Shown: positions 19,779-28,313 of the stretch, one piece after another
How positions within the stretch are numbered: position 1 is the stretch's first letter
Layout of the letters: every line of letters begins with the position of its first letter
DNA from: Eimeria necatrix
Lineage: Eukaryota > Apicomplexa > Conoidasida > Eucoccidiorida > Eimeriidae
DNA: 31,861 nucleotides
Assembly: GCF_000499385.1 (NCBI RefSeq)
Contig: NW_013654314.1
Span: forward strand, 1-31,861
Direction: 5' to 3'
Position numbers and translations under genes: made by a program
The notes under the pieces: generated by a model
The model's input: only the letters and a program-made list of their open reading frames with translations
Told to the model about the DNA's origin: nothing
Databases searched by the model: none

Positions 19779-21391
19779 CTCCGACCAAGTCTACACACTG
19801 TTCGGTACAGCATGAGCACGAGGGCGACTGACGTGTAGAATACGCTGGCATGTGGCTCAACGTGGCCTATGCTTCCTGTGTTTCTGCCCCAAATGCCGCA
19901 CGAGAGTCAAATAGCACAGCAGTAGCTCAGCAAGACTACCCTGATCTGCACGAAATTCCAACGCCTTGTCCATCCAATGATGCATCAGCGTACACTGTCC
20001 ACTTGATAAGCCACCGTAACGCGCTGTGAAGCGCGTGTGCGTGGTGCGAGACTGCGGCATCGTTGCAGTTGCACCTCGGCAATCCGCCTGCATGCATATC
20101 CGTCCACGACACTAACAGTCCCACAGAAAGGGGGTCTTTTCCACGTCTAGTGCGAGAGTTGCGCGTACTCCTCTTCAGCGCCTCAAAAAATTGCAAGGTT
20201 ACACGGTTATGTTTATCAGAAGATTCAACGCGGCTCAATTCCGTGTCGCAGTACTTACTTCAATAGCCACTTTGCTTTGTGGATAGGCGAATTTCCAGTG
20301 ACTTACCATGCACAGAGTATTTTGCTGAGTGCACGCCTGGGCAACTGAAAACACGAACGGTCAGCAACATGCTTCAGCAGTGCTCAAACCATTAAAGCGG
20401 CGCATACATGCTGACCTCGTGCAGGTCTTTCCGGAACAAGGCGATCGAGTGTGTGGCTCTTAGCCTTCAAGGAAGAGGTTCTTGAAGCACCATGGCTGAG
20501 CGTGTCTTGTTTCTGGCTCTCCATCTTGCTGCAAGAGGAAAAGGGACTAGAGAAAAAAACCGTGCATCCTCCACACATATAATCCACTAAGGATCAATGC
20601 ACACCGAGCGGGTTCTTTTTTCGAGCTAGTCCTGTGTGTACCAGAAACAACTGATATGCTCCTCAAGGCGAGTATGCACATGTCGCAGCGCACCAGCCAA
20701 GATGCCATAATTCGCCTTCCTTTCTCCCTCGCTACTTATGAGACTAGTCGCCACGAAGCGAAAATCACATTACCAAGGATAAAAATAATTAAAAAACATT
20801 GCGGTTAAAACTTATCACTGACCGAGACAGGCTGACAGAGTTGAGCATCTAGGACAATCATCACCCTGTTACTCAACGCTTCACACAATCCAGAGAAGGC
20901 CGTACGAATCCTCTGGCCTGGCCTTCATCTATTTCATTGGGGCCAGTAAAAGGCATTTACGGCAGATTATGGTCTCAATTTGTTTGATTCTCAGGTGGGC
21001 TGTACAGCCGTTGGATCACCAGTACATGCGATACGTCTGTTTCGTTGCTACTACAGGGTCGTCTAAAAAAGACGCACCGCAAAACAAAGGTCTTTAGGCA
21101 GTCACAAAAAAGTCGTTAGCTCGAATGCTGGCCCTTTATGAGCGTGGAAATTCGCAAGACAAACAAACAAAGAATTGTGTAGTCTCATCAGCGGGGTTAG
21201 GCGTGAGCATTGCCATTTGCTGCCAGCCCTAAACTTCGGCCTCGCTTCCGAAGCTGTAGAGGCTCGGTACCATTGGACCTCCACCTTTAGTACTTCCTAG
21301 ATTAAATCTCCCTTAATCTGTTCATAGCGCTACTCTTGCTCCACTTTTATGGCGGCTATTGAGCCCAAGTGTAGTGCGTAGCACCACGGCG
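19779..21391. other. Intergenic between genes C and D, no supported gene
   Basis: This 1.6-kb stretch has only short overlapping open frames (for example 19936-20238 minus) with no domain or paralogue. It should contain the promoter and leader of gene D. I see no obvious similarity to the upstream region of gene C. Confidence 0.4.
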
Positions 21392-22876
21392 ATGGTGCCT
21401 GTAATTGCTCTGGACAGGAATCGACGTGCAAGTGAGCAGCATAGTGAAACACTGAACTCGGTACATTCAGAGCCCCACTATGGTGTATCTCAAGATCCCA
21501 CAGTTTTATTTTTTCCATTGTCAGGTCGAGACACTGCGATTCCACCAGTTCATAGCGGCCAAACCGGGCGCCGCTCCCCCACGAGGCTTCGAAATAGACA
21601 ATTCCTCGTCTCATTGGCTGCGACTATTTCCGTTTTCTCAGCTCTTGTTTTGTGGGTCATTTGCAAAGCCCCCCACAACCGGGAGCAGCAATCAGGGGCA
21701 ATACGGCGCCGGCTGTCTGCAAACAAGAGCGAACCCGATGAAGAGCTATCGCTTATTGCAGAGCAGTGTGCATCACTGGAGGCAGATATGGGCATAATAC
21801 TCCCACTATCAGGGACTCACTCCGATATAGAACGGGGAAGGAAGGTGGCGGAAATAGCATCAATGTTAAGGGAAGCTGCAGCAGACCATGAGCACGTCCA
21901 CGCCTCTGCACCGTCTTTGAAAGAGGCCTCCACCTGGACGCTGTTCCGCAGTACAGAGGCCATGACCGCATCGGAAGGTGCAGCTGGTAGTCAAAGCAAT
22001 TGCCAGTTGAAAGAGGGTGATAATGCGCCTCTGCACACTGATACTCTTATGCCTTCTGTGGAAGCCGATGCGTCTAATGAGCATCTTTCTCCTTTGCAGC
22101 ATTCTAGCTGGCCACTTACACATCCGATGTTTTTATTTGATCAAAATAAAGTGCAACATGGCTCATATCCTTCGCGCATTGATGGGGAGCCGTCAACGTC
22201 AGCTTTGGCAACGGTGCCGTTCTATGAGGCGGGACAGGTGAAAGGGCCATCGGACATTACAAATCATCCTTTTGTCCGTTTGCCAGTGCTGGAGCCCAAT
22301 ATCTTCATCAGAAGATTTCAGTCAGAATCTCTTTTCTCCAGGATGTGGACGAATGTCTCGACGTGGTCTCACTTCCTTACTTTGCGCAGGCTGTTTGCCA
22401 AAAGTATTCTGAACCAAGAAGACACAGACACTCTCGTCCGTACGGTGGAAGGCTTAGTCGACGTTATATGGACTCAGATGCAGAACAGGACTATGCCTAT
22501 TCGGCCTTCTCTGGCAGTTGCTGCTCTCGGGCATGCATTCTTGGCATTCGACTACATAGTTTGCACAGTCCAGCTCCTCGGAGATGCCATGCAAGTACCT
22601 CTGTGGTGGGGAAAATTCATCAGCGCTTTCGATATTTCCTACGACCATCAGAGAGGGCGAAAACGCCAACTTCGTCCAGGGCTCAACGCACAATTTGCGC
22701 ACCGCTTACTTAATGCACTGAATATCTACAAAACAGGAACGCGCCCCAACGTCGAGGAGGTAGTAGAGTTAAAGCGCCTGCTCTTTTGCTTCCCGCATAG
22801 CCCCAGGCCATTCAGGGCGAGCCAATACAATCCCTGGAGGGAAGATGAATTACGATTCATGAAGTATGGCCACTAA
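21392..22876 (+). CDS. Family paralogue D: signal-anchor protein with RRL motif, possible export protein
   Basis: The protein has 494 residues from ATG 21392 (AMVPVIALD), the first ATG of the open frame and aligned with the starts of the paralogues. The region before the anchor ends RSPTRLRNRQ. The hydrophobic anchor is at 71-90, CKA at 91-93 and RRRL at 105-108. A coiled coil with EQCASLEADMG and SMLREAAADHEH follows, then a variable linker. HPFVRLPVLEPN leads into the helical domain with LFAKSILNQEDTD, LAFDYIV, GDAMQ, WWGKF, TGTRPNVEEVVELKRLL and the end WREDE..FMKYGH. It is closest to C, and the pair looks like a tandem duplication that also copied about 640 bp of 3' flank. Function is inferred only from layout. 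Confidence 0.83.
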   Translation: MVPVIALDRNRRASEQHSETLNSVHSEPHYGVSQDPTVLFFPLSGRDTAIPPVHSGQTGRRSPTRLRNRQFLVSLAATISVFSALVLWVICKAPHNREQQSGAIRRRLSANKSEPDEELSLIAEQCASLEADMGIILPLSGTHSDIERGRKVAEIASMLREAAADHEHVHASAPSLKEASTWTLFRSTEAMTASEGAAGSQSNCQLKEGDNAPLHTDTLMPSVEADASNEHLSPLQHSSWPLTHPMFLFDQNKVQHGSYPSRIDGEPSTSALATVPFYEAGQVKGPSDITNHPFVRLPVLEPNIFIRRFQSESLFSRMWTNVSTWSHFLTLRRLFAKSILNQEDTDTLVRTVEGLVDVIWTQMQNRTMPIRPSLAVAALGHAFLAFDYIVCTVQLLGDAMQVPLWWGKFISAFDISYDHQRGRKRQLRPGLNAQFAHRLLNALNIYKTGTRPNVEEVVELKRLLFCFPHSPRPFRASQYNPWREDELRFMKYGH

Positions 22877-23511
22877 TTTTGTGCTAGTATGAGCATAGGA
22901 TGTGCATTTCATTTCGGGGTGGCCTATATGAGCCATTGCTACTTGAAGAAGCCTGTTTTTGCAGAGATGCATTCGACATTGGTCATTTGGACCCACTGCA
23001 GGAGAACGCTGGCAGGGTGCTGGAACGCATTCAGCTTGAGAGGGGACCCTCTGACTTCATAGTACAGGTTTGTGTGCTTCGCACTGGATACACATTTCTT
23101 CTGTGCCAGCGGCTTCGTACAATATATTGATGTGTAGCTCTGACGATATACCTAACAGATCGTTCTAGCGTGTCTGACCATATTTTCAGTGATCTGGATG
23201 AAGCGCCTGCACGCATGGCGCCCCACGGCACTGGCGTTCTATGTAGAAGAATGCGCAATTTCTTTCGTATTTGGTGAACCGCAAATTTTATGAGCTGAGC
23301 ATTTTTCAACAATCTAAGAGCAGGGTGGCGGACTGAGCAGTCAGAGTTTCTGCAACGCAGCGCCCTCCGCACTCCCACTCGTGGCAGCGGCTTCTACCGA
23401 GAAGCCGCCAAGATTTTGATCCATGTTATGCCATCGCTTCGCGTTTAGGCTCGTGATGTTCACATCATCGAGCAGGTAAAGCAGTGAATTAATAGACGCA
23501 GTGATGAAGCG
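22877..23511 (+). repeat. Duplicated 3' flank of gene D (partner 19136-19778)
   Basis: This is the counterpart of the gene C flank, with the same order of blocks and the same two hairpins (23387-23408 and 23449-23473). It ends about 40 bases before the remains of the minus-strand retroelement. Confidence 0.85.
22900..23130 (+). CDS. Small conserved ORF downstream of gene D (hypothetical)
   Basis: This is the twin of the 19159-19389 frame: 76 residues, starting MCISF and ending LLCQRLRTIY in both. It begins 23 bases after the D stop. Kept length and compensated indels hint at coding, but the mostly amino-acid-changing differences argue against constraint. There is no recognised domain. Confidence 0.3.
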   Translation: MCISFRGGLYEPLLLEEACFCRDAFDIGHLDPLQENAGRVLERIQLERGPSDFIVQVCVLRTGYTFLLCQRLRTIY

Positions 23512-23549
23512 TACGCTGGAACCTCAGCGGGCGCAATGGGTGAGGCCAC

Positions 23550-24290
23550 TCGCGTAACTAATGAGATCAATTGTCCAGTAAGGGTAACTTCTTAGTCCTA
23601 GGGCGAACATTTCTGCTGATCTAGGTACGTAAGCTAGCTGAGGGGTAAGATTGGCTTCCGCTCTTCCTCGAGAATCGTTCCTTTTGCTTAGCCGGTCGGG
23701 TCATCTTATAGTTCGAAGGGCTTTCGTGCTGTTGGGAATCTGTACAGTCGTACAATTGTTTAAGCGGTACTTGTGATCCGCGCTATGTATAGAGTTTTGT
23801 TGAGTGACACAGGATGCCTGGATGTGTAAGGGAAACACACGGGCGGAAAACGTCCGCAAGCTCAGGACCGCGGAGCATGCAGCAGTGGCTGACAGTACCG
23901 AGAAATCGTTGTTTATGTGTTTCACTAGTCAGCACCTGTGGCCACACCCGTTTAGCGGGTTCCTTCTCAGCGACTGGTTTGATGCCTTCAGAACAGATGC
24001 TATGGCTGAAGTGAGCAAGCACACTAGTGAGAGCCAAATGCTGATGTAAGTTGGCGAGGTGGCCATGGTACCCTTGATACCAAACGACATAGCCCTAAGT
24101 GTCTTCTTTCGGCAGTCGTTCTTGGCGTTGCTAATCTGATGAAAACCCGCTACAAAAGCACGTGAAGAGAGATATTTTGCTGCCCCTAGCGCCTCTAGAA
24201 TAGCTTAAACTTGGAGCATAGGACACTTAAGAACAATTGTGAGCCTGTATAATGCGTGAGATTTGACGACAACGTACACGTACAGTCTCG
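23550..24290 (-). pseudogene. Element 3 pol: RT and RNase H remnants
   Basis: From 24290 down, the frame reads VVVKSHALYRLTIV, which aligns with the MVVNYQALNTLTIA block of element 1. ILEALGAAKYL and VAGFHQ follow (first catalytic Asp lost), then MSFGIKG in place of MPFGLKG. The sequence of the YLDD active site is not recognisable. From 24000 down come GIKP, WPQVL, ETHKQRFLGT and the GPELADVFRP block, matching GIKP, WPEVL, ETQVRQFFGT and GPDYADVARP. A frameshift near 23785 leads to TTVQIPNSTKA (compare TTLQVPDATKP). Nucleotide similarity to the RNase H region continues to about 23550, with further indels. Confidence 0.82.
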
Positions 24291-25222
24291 TTCATCTTTG
24301 AACCGTTCTCTTCATTGTTAACCACGATAGTCGGCGCACATGTGAGGGAATAAATCAATTTTATCCAACCATTAGCTGGTAGTGTCACTGTTCTTCCTGG
24401 TGGAATGCTGGTAGAACACTGTACATTAAGGCTTTACAAGGGAGCTTGCGTGGCATCAGTAGCTTGTGCTGGTTATGCGAACGTCTTTAATGTGGTAGCC
24501 CTGGTGTTTGACTAGCTGTGCACGCTGCTTGATACTCTGCTTGATACTCTTCGAGCACCTGAGGTGAGGTATTTTCCGCACTTCGTATAATTTAATTCAC
24601 TATTTGAAGTGCCTGTACCCTGTAGTCGAGGGTAGCGGTGGGCCAAGGTGACGAATTCTTGCCAGCCTCCCCGTGTTGGGAGGCCAGTGGTGGGGTGGCT
24701 ACGCCTTAAGGGTCTTACAGTGATGCTTGCCTAATGCACACCGAAGCGTTTTGTGACTTCTTCGAGCAGGTAAATGGCGAAAAGCTTGCAAACTTATGGT
24801 AAAGTTAGGATGGTGTAGAGTTCATGTAATGCATTCGGCACAGTTTGTCGTGTGATCCTGAGCCTTGCGCAGTAGCTGAGTGCCCTATGCTTGGTTTTGC
24901 AGAAGGCCTTGTAAAATTTGGGGGCTGAGGCGAATGAGTGTATCTGCTTTTGTTGCAACCATCAAACACACCCGTTTGGTCTTTTTGTGACTGTTTGCAG
25001 TGGGCTTTCCCCCTTACGCTCGCTTCATTGGTATGTCCCGCCATCGATTGTTCACGCACGTTTTTGACCTACCGAAATGGAAATTGCGGGGCGCCTTACA
25101 GTCCGTTAGACAATCTAGCCCTTAGATAAAGCTTTAAGGTAGGTCTCAGAAGGCACCCTGTCCGATAGCACATAATCAGTTTCGTTACCACGTTGCCGAT
25201 TTCTTCTTGCTCCCTTTCAGCT
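24291..25222 (-). other. Element 3 region between protease and RT, too decayed to assign
   Basis: By position this should be the protease tail, the linker and the N-terminal part of RT. An 84-codon minus-strand frame at 24805-25059 has no recognisable domain. I see no plus-strand gene. Confidence 0.45.
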
Positions 25223-25375
25223 ATGAAGAAACGACTGTCTTGCATAGGCAGGGGGCCAGGTGCTCTAACCGCTCAATAGCGATCGGGCTGACAAAATTGT
25301 GCGATGCTCCTGTGTCCACAAGCAATTTACTTTCTTGTCGAAGTATGCCAACGGGCGATCACAGTTGTTTTATCC
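25223..25375 (-). pseudogene. Element 3 aspartic protease (retropepsin) fragment
   Basis: The minus-strand frame reads LLVDTGASHNFVSP and continues IAIERLEHL before a TAG. The DTGA(S) motif with a preceding hydrophobic pair is the active-site signature of retroviral-type aspartic proteases, with the catalytic Asp codon and its neighbours at 25308-25316. This enzyme cuts the Gag-Pol polyprotein. A stop lies shortly upstream and another downstream, so the gene is dead. It is the only protease trace in the window. Confidence 0.75.
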
Positions 25376-25889
25376 AAACTTCACAGGAGACCCAAGCCCT
25401 CATATGCCACTTCCGCAAACTATTGCTCGCATGGAAGCCACCATGTGGGTTCTAGTTCACCACTTTTGAGGGCTTCACGCTGTTTGCCCGCCTCGTCCTC
25501 TCCCTTGGCTTGCGTGCTCGCAGTTGTAGTGCTGGCTAGCTTTACCTCCGGTGAGCTACGGTTCCCTCTTGTAACTCAAGGCTTTGGCACTATTGTACAT
25601 CCCATACTGCTTGCATATCACTGCTTTTGCTGCAGGGGCTTCTGACTGAAACATGCGCCGACTTTGTTGGCCTGCCGTTCTTTGGCAACGGCACACTGCA
25701 GCCACCAGACCTGTCGCTGGTGCGTAGCTGGCAGGTAGGCCGCAAACTCAGAGCAATTCTGTTGAAATTCGGTCGGTGCTGTGCTGCGCTTTGGGGCCTA
25801 TTAGTGCCGCTAGCTGTAGTACTTTTGCCGTGGCGTGGAAAGTGGCACGACGCGTGTCTTACTTGCCTTCACCAGCACGCGCCTTGCAG

Positions 25890-25962
25890 GTTTTGCCTGG
25901 CCTGCGAGCCTGGGGGCAGTTTTTCGCTAGGTCACCTTTGACCTTTCATTCAAAATACACCA
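25890..25962 (-). pseudogene. Element 3 Gag zinc-knuckle remnant
   Basis: The minus-strand frame reads KGDLAKNCPQARRPGK. This resembles the second half of a CCHC nucleic-acid-binding knuckle (G-H-x4-C-P) with the His changed to Asp. A TGT Cys lies at the right spacing upstream, after a frame change. Its position about 550 bp ahead of the protease fits Gag nucleocapsid. Further Gag could not be traced. Confidence 0.5.
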
Positions 25963-27550
25963 TGACGTCCGTATTTGTGGTCGTTAGATGAACTCTGTTG
26001 TCTTTTGTTGGGACGAAGTCGGTTATTCCTTCTTCTTACTCGTGCAAAACAGAGTACCAATTCGCTCCCTTGCCTTCTTCAATATTTCTCCGCTATTTCC
26101 CTCGGGCCTTGCACCCTGCTTTTGCTTTCGTCCATTCCATCAACTTGCCGGTCGCTTTTGCCGTTAGGGACCTGCAAGTTCGACTGGCAGGACGTTGAAG
26201 TGCCAAGATTTGGTGTCTCGCACAGGAAAGAATTAGCAGTGCTCTGAATGGGCGATATTAGAAAGTGGGAGCAAATACAGTGCATCCTCCCCTCATAGGA
26301 GTACTTTTTTACAGGGGTATAGTGGGTGCTTTTTCTGGACTAAAGGCATCGGAGTAATTTCTATGGGAACCTTGTATGCATGGGAAAATGCCCCATGAGA
26401 AGAAACAAGCACTTTGTGAAGATCACTGGAGAGCTTTCCCGAGACCATTTGAGTTGCACCCTAGCTGTCCGATGCTAAGCATAAAGAGCAGCCAACGACG
26501 GCTAGAGAAGAGCTTCACAGTTTCTGCCGGTAGCTGTGTGTCAATGCTGGTTGATGCTTTGGGTTGCCACTGAGCTGCAGAATCATGTTGCTTCGCTGCG
26601 TCGGTGAGACCATCAGTTATTCCTCGTATTGGCAGTGGACGAACATCTGGGGCAGTCGTCTTGGCCTTCCTAATTTCAGAGGAAGTCACCCCAACTTTCC
26701 CTGATTTCTAACCCTTCACTCCATCAAATATTGCCCTTCACCATGTAGAGTCTTTCTATGGATTGCGTCATCGAAACAGGAGCAGCTTTGTGACTAACTA
26801 CATCGTGCTCAGTGTCCAGGCTCAAGTGATACGTCCAAATAGCAGAACTAAATCAAGGAGGTTGAGAGGCTGATGTATAAAACAAGACGCAAAAAAAAGT
26901 TACAAGAGGACTCTGACGCGGTAAAAACAGGGCGCGGTTAGTAAGACAAGAAACGTTGACTGATTATGCAAAGAGGCCCCGGCGCGCGCGACGCAGTAGC
27001 AACTTTGCACATCCCCTTTAAAGAGCAATCCAGCATTTCTGGAATGGACTTGAAAATTGGCTTTTGTACTAATGATTGCCTCATAGTTGCTTTGAAACAC
27101 TATCGGTGGAGACGGCCTGCATGCATCTGGTACGCTATGGCGCCGATTCGAAAAGCAACACGAACGAGGGAACGAGGCACGACACCATACGACCGATGAA
27201 GATCACAACTTGAAGATATTTTTTTGAGAAGACGTCCACACTGTATGGATGTGCGAGCCTTTCAAGTGGGTGTTCCCTAGGAACTAATTCGAGAAATCCC
27301 AGCACAGACTCTTTGAAGGAAGTTTCGATGTAACTGTGGCGGCAAGATACCCGTGCGCTCAACAGAAGCTGCCTCAAACCAGAAATCCTTTCATGGGGGA
27401 TTTCGAGCTAAATTTGTTTTTCATTTTTGCCGCTACTTTTCGGCATCTCTCTTCTCCAAGACGGCATTCACTCGACCAAGGGGAAGGCCTTTGCAACAGG
27501 GTGCAGCCGACAGTCGGCTCTGCCGTAAAGAAAGTTTTCCAATACTGCTT
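25963..27550. other. Intergenic or Gag-derived stretch, no supported gene
   Basis: The near side should be Gag and the 5' end of element 3, but I found neither a Gag core nor an LTR copy. Short open frames on both strands are low-complexity and unsupported. Confidence 0.35.
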
Positions 27551-28313
27551 ATGATGAAGCGCGCAACTAAATACTCAGGCATTCTTATTGGGAAATGCCT
27601 TCTCTGCTCGTGCACCCTAAGTGCAGCTGGGGCGGGTGATGTAGAGGAAGACCCCTCTTTCTCACTATCGAGGCTGAATATTGCAGGCTCACCCTGCTCA
27701 CGAGTCCCATTTGACTCGCACGCTAGCATCACGTTTATCAAGGGCAGGCCGAGTTCGACCATATCTAGAGTTGGGTGGTCGTGGGAATGCAACAGATGTG
27801 CCATCTCCATAAGCTGCTATTTCGCGGTTGTCCTAGCCATAACATTTCTAATGCTAATGTGCTTTCGCACGCTAGGAAGGAGCCCAACACTCACACCAAA
27901 ATCAAGAATTCTCGGGGAAGATCCGGTTGTCGAAAATCATCAATGCATTGTGAGTCCATGCCCTGAAACACCTGCTTTGGTTCAAACACATAATGATATA
28001 AATGCGCCTTCTGAATTCCTCCGACGAATTAGATTATTGAAGCAAGCACCACGCTGCCTGCAGGCAGAAACGAACGCACCTTCAGCTTAGAGCTCACCTT
28101 CCGGTCAAACAGTCGTCTTTGCTTGGCACTAGCCAACGAAAATTTTGGAGGCGTTTGCCTATTGAACATTCCGGAATAAGGCGGAGGAATAACTCTTGTG
28201 ACCCATGGGATGTGAGCAGTTCGTGGAGGTTTCAAAACACTGTCGCAAGCTTTTATAGAAGAAAGCTCGCCGACCACTATCACACACGAGGCGGTTACGT
28301 GAGCGCTATCTGA
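27551..28313 (+). CDS. Possible two-exon gene E: membrane-anchored protein with RxLxE motif
   Basis: A frame open from 27353 contains a double Met at 27551-27556, after which it runs to TAG 28088-28090 (179 residues from the first Met). One strong hydrophobic segment lies at about residues 84-106, followed 12 residues later by RILGE, which fits the RxLxE export consensus. A strong donor GTGAGT at 27950 and an acceptor TTCAG ending at 28085 would remove 136 bases. They join two phase-0 frames, extending the protein with a basic second exon that ends TGA 28311-28313 (208 residues). The layout recalls genes A-D, but no sequence match to them is convincing. The start and intron are unproven. Confidence 0.38.

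Larger units (their letters stand above)
23550..25962 (-). mobile_element. Chromovirus element 3, minus strand, heavily decayed, 3' half missing
   Basis: Reading down the minus strand, I see a zinc-knuckle remnant (about 25962-25890), a retropepsin site (about 25370-25223), RT (about 24290-23790) and RNase H (about 23900-23550). This is the normal order of a Ty3/Gypsy element. The RT and RNase H parts align with elements 1 and 2. Stops and frameshifts are frequent. Integrase, chromodomain and the 3' LTR are absent: the homology fades just before the end of the gene D 3' flank duplication. No 5' LTR was found to the right. Confidence 0.78.

Noticed and set aside
24529..24552. Direct repeat GCTTGATACTCT twice in tandem
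   Set aside because: Two 12-base units only, with no further copies and no context that gives it meaning.
25304..25941. Plus-strand frames (113 and 104 codons) with hydrophobic runs
   Set aside because: They are antisense shadows of the element 3 protease and zinc-knuckle region.
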